In this document: piece after piece, positions 16,963 to 26,200 of the stretch
Layout: the number at the start of each line of letters is the position of its first letter
How positions within the stretch are numbered: position 1 is the first letter of the stretch
NCBI GenBank assembly: GCA_002314885.1
Contig: DCHT01000058.1
Location: 1-55,411, forward strand
Source: Bacteroidales bacterium UBA1745
Lineage (GTDB): Bacteria > Bacteroidota > Bacteroidia > Bacteroidales > UBA932
Direction: 5' to 3'
DNA: 55,411 nucleotides
Translations under genes and position numbers: made by a program
The notes under the pieces: generated by a model
What the model was told of the DNA's origin: nothing
Databases searched by the model: none
What the model saw: the letters and a program-made list of their open reading frames with translations, nothing else

Positions 16963-18240
16963 ATGAAAAACATATTCAAGACATTGCCACTTGCAATAGC
17001 AGCAATAGCCGCAGCATCATGCACCTGGGATCCTATCAAGAATGACATTCCCGCAGTTCAGGAGACTATGGTTCTCTCTGCCTCAAAGGACTCAGTGGTC
17101 ATTCTCGCGGAGACTATGGCCAATGAGGAAATCACTTTCGAGTGGACCGAGGCTCGCCAGATGTCTGACGACTACTATCTCTCATACACCGCAAAACTCG
17201 ATGTACTCGGCAACAACTTCGGTTCCAAGACCGCTATTGTCAGAGAATTCGAAGTGGGAGAAACCAGCACCAGTTTCACCCTCGAGCAGATCAATAACTA
17301 TGCAAACGACAGATGGGCCCTCAAAGTGAACGAGGATTTCTATCTTCAGTTCCGTGTCATAGCCACCTGGGTAGGCGGTACGACCTTCGAGATTCCTGAG
17401 GTGAAGACTGTCACGGTTCATGTAACTCCTATCCATGTGATCGTGTTCAACGCCGACGAGATTTCCCTCTCCGGCTCCGCAATGGAAGTGGACGCAACTC
17501 TCGAGAAATGTCCGGAGAATGAGAAGATATTCGCATGGTCCGGGGAGATTGACAAGGGCAAGCTTCAGATTCCTGTAAGCTATGCCGGCGAAACTTTCTA
17601 CATCGCGCCAAAAGACAACTCTGCCGCATTCCGCGACAGCACCAAGTTCGATATCGTGATGGTTGAAGAGCCGTTCGAATGGGATATGCCGGCAAAGGAC
17701 AACTACCGCGTGGTGGTCAACATGGACGCAGCGACAGCTACTATGTATTCCTCAGCTCATGACCTCCAGCCGTTCTACACCGGTGACTGGTATGCTGCCA
17801 ACAAGCCTGAGAACGGTCAGATGAAGTCTTTCGCAGTGACGAACCTGTGGCTCCGTGGTGAAACAGCCGGTTGGGCGGCTCTCGGAGTGGACCTCAAACT
17901 CAAGGTCAGCCCTGCGGATCCTCAGATACTTGTCTATACCGGTCCGAAGATTACGAAATCAGGCCGTACCGATTTCTCAACGGTAAGCTCATATACGGTA
18001 CAGAAACCGGACGGAACCGACTTCAACGGCAATGTGAACAACGCGTATGTGTTCGCACCTCTCAAGGAAATATCGGAGATGAGCGGCAGTGACTGGAACC
18101 TCGGCAGTCTCAAAGAGAATACTGCTTATCCGATGCAAGGCGGTTCTGGTGCAGAACGAGGTGGATACTTCAAGTGTCCGGCCGGCATAACGTTCATGAT
18201 CTTCAATCTCCGCGAGATGACATGGCAGTACAAACTTTAA
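16963..18240 (+). CDS. SusE-like surface glycan-binding lipoprotein
   Basis: This 425-aa lipoprotein (lipobox AIAAASC, Cys20) has an N-terminal SusE domain of about 120 residues (TFEWTEARQMSDDYYLSY region). Next is one SusF-type beta-sandwich repeat (ADEISLSGSAMEVDATLEKC, about 165-260). A C-terminal domain of about 160 residues contains NLWLRGETAGWAALG, VSPADPQILVYTG and NAYVFAPLKE. The C-terminal domain recurs in the proteins at 21519 and 28124. Proteins of this position hold starch or other glycans on the cell surface and lack enzyme activity. The gene sits 19 bp after SusD1 and 8 bp before a DUF4874/DUF4832-like gene. The glycan is unknown. Confidence 0.85.
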   Translation: MKNIFKTLPLAIAAIAAASCTWDPIKNDIPAVQETMVLSASKDSVVILAETMANEEITFEWTEARQMSDDYYLSYTAKLDVLGNNFGSKTAIVREFEVGETSTSFTLEQINNYANDRWALKVNEDFYLQFRVIATWVGGTTFEIPEVKTVTVHVTPIHVIVFNADEISLSGSAMEVDATLEKCPENEKIFAWSGEIDKGKLQIPVSYAGETFYIAPKDNSAAFRDSTKFDIVMVEEPFEWDMPAKDNYRVVVNMDAATATMYSSAHDLQPFYTGDWYAANKPENGQMKSFAVTNLWLRGETAGWAALGVDLKLKVSPADPQILVYTGPKITKSGRTDFSTVSSYTVQKPDGTDFNGNVNNAYVFAPLKEISEMSGSDWNLGSLKENTAYPMQGGSGAERGGYFKCPAGITFMIFNLREMTWQYKL

Positions 18241-18248
18241 TATCAAAT

Positions 18249-19808
18249 ATGACAAGAAAGAGTCTTTCAAGGCTTTTGGGCACACTTTTACTGGTGTGCC
18301 CATCAGTCGTTTTATCATCCTGTGGCAAAGAACCCAAGCCGGGAGACGAAACCCCGACAGGCACCAAGGTCACTTTCACCCTCAATCGCACCAAGGTCCT
18401 CAAGAACCCGATGACCGGATGGGTGATGTACGGCAGCGGAACCGGTTCTCCATCTTACTGGGACACCAAATTCTACATCTCTGAAGAAGGTAAGGATGTG
18501 TATGTGAAGGATTTTGCTTCTGCATGCTATATCCGCACGAACTGGACCAATTTCAATCCTTCAAAGGGAGTATATGCCTGGCGTGACGAGAACAGCACTC
18601 TCGGCAAGATGATCAAGGGAGCTCTTGACAGAGGCCTCCCCATCGCTTTCCGCATCGTGGTGGACGGCCGTGACCAGCGTCAGAACACTCCTCAGTTCGT
18701 AATCGACGACGGTGCGCAGTACTGGCTGGAGAACAGCAAGTACCCCGACAGGATCACTCCTTATCCACAGGACCCCGTGTTCCAGAAACACTATGAAACT
18801 CTCATTGCCGAACTGGCCAAGGACTTTGACGACCCGGACAAATGTGCCTTCATCGATGCATACGGTCTCGGGAAATGGGGCGAGGGACATAATGTCTGCT
18901 ATGAGAACGGGAATGCCATTACTGACAAGACTGAAGACCTCAAATACGAGGTTATGGATTGGATTACCGACGTCTACAGCAAGAACTTCAAGAATGTCCC
19001 TCTCCTGATCAACTATCACCGCGTGATCGGCCATCCTACCAGCGACGGCAAGGTGAATGCAAACACTGAGAAGCTTCTGAACCTATGCATCAGCAAGGGC
19101 TACAGCCTCAGGCAGGATGCGTTCGGCATGACGGACTACTACAAGGACTGGGAGCGCTCGTTCGCCGCAACCTGGAAGCACAAGCTGCCTATCGTCATGG
19201 AAGGCGGCTGGATCGTTTCTTCCCACAGATACTGGATTGACGGCTCCGGCAAATACCGCGAGGGCCACCCCGAGGATGTGCGTCAGGGTGAATATGACGA
19301 CAGCAAGCTCGCAAGGGTGAACATGATGGATTTCCGCGTGGGAGATGAAACGGAATCGTGGTTCCGCGACGCCTACGAACTCGTCAAGAAGTTCGTGGCG
19401 GAAGGTGGTTACAGGCTCTATCCAGACCAGTTCTATGTTCCGGAGGAACTTAAGTCAGGCGAGACCTGCACCATACAGCATCGCTGGCGTAACATGGGCT
19501 GGGGCTATTTCCCGAACAACATCCCGCAGTGGAACTACCGCTACAAAGTGGCTATCGCCCTGCTGGATTCCAAGGGACAGGTTGCCAAACTCGTTGTGGA
19601 CAAGGATTGCGAGCCATCCACCTGGGTGGACGGCAATGCCAACACCTACATCACCAAGATAACAGCTGACGTTCCCGCAGGCACTTACACCTGGGCTGTC
19701 GCCATCGTGAATACTGCTGCCGGAAACAATCCTGCCATCCAGCTGGCTTGCAATGCCAATTTCACTGAAGACAACTGGCTCAAAATCAAGAGCGTAACTA
19801 TCAAATAA
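18249..19808 (+). CDS. DUF4874/DUF4832-like lipoprotein a (putative glycosidase)
   Basis: This 519-aa lipoprotein (lipobox VVLSSC, Cys25) starts at ATG 18249; the frame is open further upstream but that part has no signal peptide. Residues about 45-400 look like a TIM barrel, with RNP-like KNPMTGWVMYGSG near the start, FRIVVDGRDQRQNTPQF, then DAYGLGKWGEGHN (E212), INYHRVI, and IVMEGGWIVSSHRYW (E318). A beta-sandwich of about 120 residues closes the protein (HRWRNMGWGYFPNNIPQWNY). The two Glu motifs are conserved in all four copies in this window, about 100 residues apart, as expected for acid/base and nucleophile of a clan GH-A-type retaining glycosidase. No characterised family member is known to me. 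It is most similar to the C-terminal module of the GH3 fusion. Confidence 0.8.
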   Translation: MTRKSLSRLLGTLLLVCPSVVLSSCGKEPKPGDETPTGTKVTFTLNRTKVLKNPMTGWVMYGSGTGSPSYWDTKFYISEEGKDVYVKDFASACYIRTNWTNFNPSKGVYAWRDENSTLGKMIKGALDRGLPIAFRIVVDGRDQRQNTPQFVIDDGAQYWLENSKYPDRITPYPQDPVFQKHYETLIAELAKDFDDPDKCAFIDAYGLGKWGEGHNVCYENGNAITDKTEDLKYEVMDWITDVYSKNFKNVPLLINYHRVIGHPTSDGKVNANTEKLLNLCISKGYSLRQDAFGMTDYYKDWERSFAATWKHKLPIVMEGGWIVSSHRYWIDGSGKYREGHPEDVRQGEYDDSKLARVNMMDFRVGDETESWFRDAYELVKKFVAEGGYRLYPDQFYVPEELKSGETCTIQHRWRNMGWGYFPNNIPQWNYRYKVAIALLDSKGQVAKLVVDKDCEPSTWVDGNANTYITKITADVPAGTYTWAVAIVNTAAGNNPAIQLACNANFTEDNWLKIKSVTIK

Positions 19809-19811
19809 GAC

Positions 19812-21362
19812 ATGAAAAGAATAATCTGGCTGTCTGCCGCCTTGTTGACCTTCGGGCTGGTTTCCTGCGAGAAGGTGGGCCCCAAGGATGACGGAAAGAG
19901 TGCTGCCCAGGGCAAGGAGATCACATTTACTCCAGACAGAACGACCACTCTTCGCAATCCACTTTGCGGATGGGTGCTCTACAACGGTATCGGAAACCTG
20001 AACTACAACTTCTTCACCCAGTATGAGAATTTCGACTCTTCAGAGGGTAAGGTCAATGTGGTGGATTATTCTACCACTATTCTCGTTCGTACTTCTTGGT
20101 ATGCCCTTAACCCTGAAGAAGGCGTTTATGCTTGGCAGGAGGACTGCAATACCCCTGAGGCAATCTACTATCGCTGGCTCGTCAAAGAGGCGAAGGCACG
20201 TGGTATGAGAATTGGTTTCGGATATGGCATCGATGACCGTGACAAGAGCACTTATTTCACTCCTCCTTATGTGAAGGAGAAGGGTGCAGAGGGTTATGTC
20301 ACGAGAAACGGCAAGGGCTGGACTCCATATCCAGACGATCCCGTTTTCCAGAAGTGCTATGAGAAGTTCCTCACCGACTTTGCTGCAGAAATCAACGATC
20401 CCGACCACTATGAGTTCGTGCACGGCGTGGGTATAGGCAAGTGGGGCGAGTACCACAACTGCATCTATTCCACCGGTGACGAGACTCCTCGCGGGCCGGT
20501 AATCGACTGGGTGTCAACGGCTTTCACCAACGCCTTCACCAAGATACCGACCTTTATCAACTACCACAGGCTCATCGGCTCTATGAAGTCGGAAGGTTCA
20601 GCCGATCCTCTTTCAGAAGGATATGTGGACCTCTGCGTGAGCAAGGGCATGTCCATCGGTTCGGGTGCATTCGGTATGCATCCGTATTTCGGTGACTGGG
20701 AAAAGGGAATCTCAATCAAGTACAAATACAAAAGACCTATCGTGGCCGAGGGCGGCTGGATTGTCGGTCAGCACAGCTACTGGAATGACACCGAGGGGTA
20801 CCGTAAGGGACACCCGGAGGATGTCCGCCAGGGCGAGTACCGGGATGCCATCACCTGCAGCGCCAACATGTTGGATTTCCGTGTCGGGGATGAGACTGTG
20901 TCATGGTTCAATGACGCCTTTGACCTGGTGAAGAAATTCATCGCCGAGGGAACCTATCGTCTCTACCCTCAGAAGGTCATCGTGCCGGAGACTGCCAAAG
21001 CCGGTTCCGAAATCACCGTAATGCATAAGTGGATGAACCTCGGACAGGCATACTGTCCTACCAACATTCCTCAGTTCGAAGGCAAGTACAAAGTGGCGTT
21101 CGCCCTGCTGAACGCTTCCAACGGCAAGCCTGTGAAAATCTTCTATGATGAGGCCGCCCGCCCTTGTGACTGGTACAAGAGCAAGCCCGTCTCATACGAT
21201 TTCAAGATTTCCCTGGCGGACGTGGCTCCGGGCAAATACACTTGGGGCATAGGCATCGTGGACGACCACAGCGAAGACAAGAAGATAGGCATCTACATCG
21301 CTGCAAAGGGCGAGTATACAGAGGGCAAATGGCTCAAACTCACTGATGTGACAATACAATAA
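19812..21362 (+). CDS. DUF4874/DUF4832-like lipoprotein b (putative glycosidase)
   Basis: This 516-aa paralogue of the preceding gene starts 3 bp after its stop. Lipobox GLVSC (Cys19). The same landmarks recur: RNPLCGWVLYNGI, TILVRTSWYALNPEEGVYAW, GVGIGKWGEYHN (E213), INYHRLI, IVAEGGWIVGQHSYW (E313), LDFRVGDETVSWF, and a C-terminal beta-sandwich with HKWMNLGQAYCPTNIPQF. It shares YSTGDETPR after the first Glu and GMHPYFGDWEKG before the second with the protein at 29725. That forms a second subgroup distinct from the copy at 18249 and the GH3 fusion. Export and surface anchoring together with the SusCD system point to an extracellular glycan-active enzyme; this is inference. Confidence 0.8.
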   Translation: MKRIIWLSAALLTFGLVSCEKVGPKDDGKSAAQGKEITFTPDRTTTLRNPLCGWVLYNGIGNLNYNFFTQYENFDSSEGKVNVVDYSTTILVRTSWYALNPEEGVYAWQEDCNTPEAIYYRWLVKEAKARGMRIGFGYGIDDRDKSTYFTPPYVKEKGAEGYVTRNGKGWTPYPDDPVFQKCYEKFLTDFAAEINDPDHYEFVHGVGIGKWGEYHNCIYSTGDETPRGPVIDWVSTAFTNAFTKIPTFINYHRLIGSMKSEGSADPLSEGYVDLCVSKGMSIGSGAFGMHPYFGDWEKGISIKYKYKRPIVAEGGWIVGQHSYWNDTEGYRKGHPEDVRQGEYRDAITCSANMLDFRVGDETVSWFNDAFDLVKKFIAEGTYRLYPQKVIVPETAKAGSEITVMHKWMNLGQAYCPTNIPQFEGKYKVAFALLNASNGKPVKIFYDEAARPCDWYKSKPVSYDFKISLADVAPGKYTWGIGIVDDHSEDKKIGIYIAAKGEYTEGKWLKLTDVTIQ

Positions 21363-21372
21363 ACCATATATA

Positions 21373-21513
21373 ATGAAAAAGACAGAATTCATCTATGAGA
21401 CTCCGGAATTGACCGTAGTGTTTCTTTTGAACGAAGGCGTTGTATGCGCAAGTGTCATCGGCGCGGCAAACGATCCATTTATTGACGACGATGACGATGA
21501 TCTCTGGAGGTAG
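21373..21513 (+). CDS. 46-aa acidic-tailed peptide
   Basis: A small ORF 10 bp after the preceding stop encodes 46 residues: MKKTEFIYETPELTVVFLLN, then EGVVCASVIGAAND and the acidic tail PFIDDDDDDLWR. It lies 5 bp before the fimbrillin-like gene and has the same spacing as its neighbours, so it is probably translated. Bacteroidales genomes hold many short peptides of similar design (Lys start, YE-P, a Val/Leu strand, a lone Cys near G-V-C-A-S, an Asp-rich end) beside surface-protein genes. I do not know a proven function. There is no standard signal peptide or lipobox. Confidence 0.6.
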   Translation: MKKTEFIYETPELTVVFLLNEGVVCASVIGAANDPFIDDDDDDLWR

Positions 21514-21518
21514 GAACT

Positions 21519-23075
21519 ATGAAAAAGATTTATTTTGCAATTGCCGCACTCGCAATCTGCGCATGTGCGAAGGTTGAATCAGACAACCAGATCAAATACA
21601 TAGACCTTACTTTCGAGGCATCGATGGAAGCCACCAAGTCAGCGCTCGAGGGCAACAATGTCGTTTGGTGTGCAGGTGACCAGATCGCAATCTTTGCGGG
21701 TTCCGAAAAGGTTGTCGCAACCATTCCTGAAGGCGGCACTACTGCCACTTTCGCAGTATCTGTTCCTGAGGCTGAAACCTACTACGCAGTTTACCCTGCA
21801 AGCGAGGCCAACACTTTCGACGCTGCTAACGAACTGTTCCATGTCAATGTACCTGCGGTACAGAAGGCTACTGCCGGCAGCTTTGCCGACAAGGCCAACC
21901 TCTCAGCAGCCAAGACCAGTATCGAGGAGCGCAGCTTTACTTTCAGGAATCTTCTTTCGGCTTACAAGTTCCAGGTTTCCGAAGATGTGAACCAGGTTGC
22001 ATTCTACGGCAACACCGTTGAGAGCCTCGCCGGCACCGCACAGGTGTCTTTCGATCCCGACGGCAATGCCTACGTATCTGCTGAAGACGGTGCTGCATCC
22101 AAATTCGTCATTGTCAAGGGACCTTTCCAGGCTGGGCAGAACTACTATGCTACTCTTCTTGCAAACGAGTACGCAAACGGCATGACCGTCCATGTGGCAA
22201 AGGGCAACGGCGTCATCGGTGTCCTCACTTCCAACGCAGTTACTACCCAGAAGAGCCACGCCCTCAATCTCGGCAACCTCTGCACTACCGTTGAGGCCAA
22301 GAATGGCTGGCAGAATCTCTCGGAGGTGGGTTCCTACAAGGTGAAGGAAGCCAACATGTGGCTCAACAAGGACTATGCTGACTCCCTCTATGCCCGCAAG
22401 GCCCTCTCCCTCGAGACCGGACTCCGCCGTCTCATGACCAACGACGAGAGCGTTGTGCTTCTTGAGATCAATGTCCCTCAAACCCAGAATTTCCGCATTG
22501 TCGTGAACCGTATGATTCCGGAGGTGCGTTACTATGACGCCGCGAATGATCTCAAGCCTTTCAACATCAGTTTCTACTCAAACGGAGATACCACGAACGG
22601 TACTCTTGTAAACACCGGAGACATCACCAAACTCTTCGGATATGGAGACGGTGGCTGGAGCGGCTTCAACTGCGGTGTTGACAATGTTTCCGCTGTCGAT
22701 CCCCAGATCATTGTCAAGAAAAACCAGTATGGTTACGGAAAGCGTATCAACTTCCCTCTCTTCAGGGCCAGTGAATTCACCAATCTGGGCTACTCCGGGC
22801 TCAATGCATCCAACTGCTACACCTTTGGTCCTCTCAACGATGATTGGGTGAATCACAGTCATCAGTTCTCTGAGGGCAAGGCAGTACCGGTCCTCTGTGG
22901 TGAGTGGATTCCTTGCCAGGGAGGTGCAGGTGGAGACAAACTGGGTGGTCCTCGCGGCACCTATTTCTACTGCGTTACCGACATGGAGAGCTATACCAAA
23001 CAGAACTTTATCGGTCTTGTCGTGGACATGAGACATACGAGAATTCTCATGCTCACCACTCAGATCAGTTATTAA
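21519..23075 (+). CDS. Fimbrillin-like surface lipoprotein with SusE/F-type C-terminus
   Basis: This 518-aa lipoprotein (candidate lipidated Cys14 or Cys16 in ALAICACAK) has an N-terminal half like the fimbrillin family: EATKSALEGNNVVWCAGDQI, YYAVYPASEA and FRNLLSAYKFQVSED. Its C-terminal half (about 275-518) instead resembles the glycan-binding proteins at 16963 and 28124: DPQIIVKKNQYGYGK, NASNCYTFGPLND and a final GGPRGTYFYC...VVDMRHTRILM block. It closes operon 1, before the terminator at 23120. Fimbrillins usually assemble into surface fibres; here a glycan-binding role on an elongated stalk is more likely given the locus (inference). Confidence 0.72.
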   Translation: MKKIYFAIAALAICACAKVESDNQIKYIDLTFEASMEATKSALEGNNVVWCAGDQIAIFAGSEKVVATIPEGGTTATFAVSVPEAETYYAVYPASEANTFDAANELFHVNVPAVQKATAGSFADKANLSAAKTSIEERSFTFRNLLSAYKFQVSEDVNQVAFYGNTVESLAGTAQVSFDPDGNAYVSAEDGAASKFVIVKGPFQAGQNYYATLLANEYANGMTVHVAKGNGVIGVLTSNAVTTQKSHALNLGNLCTTVEAKNGWQNLSEVGSYKVKEANMWLNKDYADSLYARKALSLETGLRRLMTNDESVVLLEINVPQTQNFRIVVNRMIPEVRYYDAANDLKPFNISFYSNGDTTNGTLVNTGDITKLFGYGDGGWSGFNCGVDNVSAVDPQIIVKKNQYGYGKRINFPLFRASEFTNLGYSGLNASNCYTFGPLNDDWVNHSHQFSEGKAVPVLCGEWIPCQGGAGGDKLGGPRGTYFYCVTDMESYTKQNFIGLVVDMRHTRILMLTTQISY

Positions 23076-23119
23076 TCAGCTCGCGCTGCGAAGCGCCAGC
23101 CCATATTGAAATGTGGTGG

Positions 23120-23150
23120 AGCGACGGTCCTTGTGGCCGTCGCTTTTTTT
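23120..23150 (+). terminator. Rho-independent terminator of PUL operon 1
   Basis: A GC-rich stem AGCGACGG / CCGTCGCT (23120-23127 and 23137-23144) with a 9-base loop runs straight into a T tract to 23150. It stands 45 bp after the fimbrillin-like gene and is the clearest intrinsic terminator in the window. Confidence 0.88.
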
Positions 23151-23167
23151 GTGCATATCCATCGTCC

Positions 23168-23183
23168 GTACAAATTTGAACCA
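23168..23183 (+). promoter_or_regulatory. Candidate activator box of PUL operon 2
   Basis: GTACAAATTTGAACCA matches the box at 6948-6963 in 14 of 16 bases, and its first base is again exactly 56 bp before the TA of the -7 box. The bases between box and -7 share little except a second CGTACA (23211-23216), so the spacing and the box appear to be what is kept. Confidence 0.65.
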
Positions 23184-23223
23184 TTTCCGTATATAATAGG
23201 AATGTTATCTCGTACAGGAAAGC

Positions 23224-23231
23224 TATTTTTG
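23224..23231 (+). promoter_or_regulatory. -7 box of PUL operon 2 (TATTTTTG)
   Basis: A full TAnnTTTG match 48 bases before the SusC2 ATG. As in operon 1, no TTG stands at -33, consistent with activator dependence. Confidence 0.6.
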
Positions 23232-23278
23232 CATCAACCAGATAACACAAAAAAACAATATTCAAATTCCATAATTAA

Positions 23279-26200
23279 ATGAAACGCAAAGATTCAAAGC
23301 TCATGAAGGTCCTCATGACCCTCATCTGCTCCGTCTTTTTCATCGCCACTCCGGCTATGGCACAGAACACCGTGACCGGAACTGTTTCCGATGAAAACGG
23401 CGAACCTCTGATCGGCGCAGGCGTGCTCATCAAGGGCACAGCTAACGGTGGCGTAACTGACCTGGACGGCAATTATTCCATCGTTGCTCCTGCTGATGCC
23501 GTCCTTGAAATTTCATACCTTGGCTACAAGACAATTGAAGTCGCTGTTGCAGGGCGATCTTCTGTGTCTGTGTCACTCGAGAATGACAACGTCCTCGAGG
23601 AAACCGTGGTAATCGGTTACGGCACGGTCAAGAAGAAGGATCTCACCGGTGCGGTTGCAGCCGTGCGTGGCGAAGATCTTGCATCGAAGAAGACCGCAAC
23701 TCTTTCTACTGCCCTTCAGGGCACGATGTCCGGTGTCCTCGTGCAAAGGAACGGTAACGCCCCTGGTGCTTCTGCAAGCAGCATCCGTGTCCGTGGTATC
23801 ACCACTATGGACAACTCCAACCCTCTCATCATCGTGGACGGTGTGCAGTGCAGCGACATCGACTATGTGAACTCCAATGACGTTGCGAGCGTATCTGTCC
23901 TCAAGGACGCATCCGCGGCTTCCATCTATGGCTCCAAGGCAGCTGCCGGTGTCATCCTCATTACTACCAAGCGCGGCGAGGCTTCCGATCTCTCATTCAG
24001 CTACAGTGGTGAGGTTGGTGCCGAGATTCCTACCACCCAGCCAGAAATGGTCGGCGTGACCCGTTTCCTCGAGATGAGCAACGAACTTCTCTACAATGAC
24101 AACAACGCCGGTGGTTTCTTCCAGCTTTACACTTCAGATCAGGTGAAGAATTGGGTCAAGTATAATAAGACCGATCCGAACAACTATCCTATCACCAACT
24201 GGCGTGAACTCATACTGAAGAACGCTGCCCTCCGCCATTCCCACAACATCTCGGTGTCCGGAGGCAACAAGAGTGTACGCAGCAAGGTGTCAATGACCTA
24301 CGATGACGTGGACGGCCTCTATGGTAATCGCAAGTATCAGAGGTTCATGCTCCGTACCAACAATGACTTTACAATCATCAAGGATTTCCTCCACGCTTCC
24401 CTCGACCTCAATATCCGTCGCGCTAAGAATACCACTCCTATCTACAGCCCATTTGACACAATGCGCAAGATGCCTGCTGTCTATGCTGCAACCTGGGAGG
24501 ACGGACGCTATGCTGAAGGTAAGTCAGGTTCCAATCCTTATGCCCTGGTTGAACTCGGTGGTACTACCTATGCTTGGAGCACCCAGCTCGGAGGTAAGGC
24601 CTCCATCGACCTTACTCCGGTGAAGGGGCTCAAGATTTCAGGTATCATCTCTCCTTTTATCAACTACACCAAGTCCAAGCAGTTCAAAAACGCCTGCTAC
24701 TATACTCTTGCAGATGACCCGGATGTGATCGGCGGTTACTTTGACAGCGGCACGACTTGGTCCACCAACAAACTCACCGAGAATCGTAATGACAGCTACA
24801 CCGTCACTTCCCAGGTGATCGCCAACTACACCGGCTCCTTTGGTAAGCACAACATCGGTGCGATGGCAGGTTATGAGAACTATCTGATGAAGAGTGAGAC
24901 CCTCAGCGCTGCCCGTGACCAGTACGAACTCACCGGTTATCCTTACCTCAATATCGGTCCTGAGGATTATCAGACTAATTCCGGCAGCGGTGACGTATAT
25001 ACATCAAACTCTTTCTTCGGCCGAGTTACCTATGATTATGCGGGCCGTTATCTCGTACAGGCAAACGTCCGTCACGATGGTTCTTCCCGTTTTGCAAAGG
25101 ATTACAGGTGGGGAACCTTCCCGTCCTTCTCTGCAGGTTGGGTTCTTTCTGAGGAGAGCTGGATGGTGGCAACAAAGCCTGTACTCTCATTTATGAAGGT
25201 CCGTGCTTCCTGGGGTATGCTTGGAAATGAGAGAATCGGCAGCAGCTACTTCCCATATCTCGCCCTTATGAGCTTTGGCAACGCCCTTTTCTATGAGAAT
25301 GGCGAGACTGTTTCCGACAAGACTGCAGCCCAGAGAGGCCTCGCAGTAGAGGATATCACCTGGGAAACCACCACTTCTACCGACCTCGGTCTCGACCTCG
25401 GTTTCTTCAATCGCAGGCTCAACCTCAATTTCGACTACTACTGGAAGACTACTGATGATATGCTTCTCTCAATCGAGATTCCATATCTTATGGGATATTC
25501 CAACCCTAAGACCAATGCCGGCAAGATGGCAACCCGTGGTTTCGATCTTGAAATCGGCTGGAATGACCACAAGGGTGACTTTTCCTACAGCATCAGTGCC
25601 AACCTGTCAGACTTCCTCTCCAAGATTGTGAGCATCAACGGAGCCGACATCATCTCAGGTGGAAAGATCCATAGGGAGGGATGTTATTTCAATGAGTACT
25701 ACGGTTACATCTGCGATGGCATCTACCAGACTCAGGATGAGGTAAATGAATCTGCGAGACTCAACACTTCAGTTACCGTTGGTGACCTCAAGTACAGGGA
25801 TATCTCCGGCCCTGACGGTGTTCCTGATGGCAAAATATCTGCAGAGTATGACCGAGTTCCACTCGGCAACTCACTTCCTCGCTTCCAGTATGGTGGCCGT
25901 TTCAACTGCGAATGGAAAGGCATCGACTTCTCAATGGTAGTCCAGGGCATAGGCAAGCAGAATGCATACCTCTCGGCAGCATACGTGCAGCCTCTGCGTG
26001 ACAACTATGGCAACATTCCGGCCATCATCGACGGAAATTACTGGAGCGTATTCAATACTCCGGAGCAGAATCTCAACGCTACGTATCCTCGTCTGACCAA
26101 GGTCGGCAAGGACAACAACTACGCAACGTCTTCTTTCTGGATGTTCAACGGCGCATACTTCCGTATGAAGAACGTGACCATCGGTTACACTCTTCCGGAA

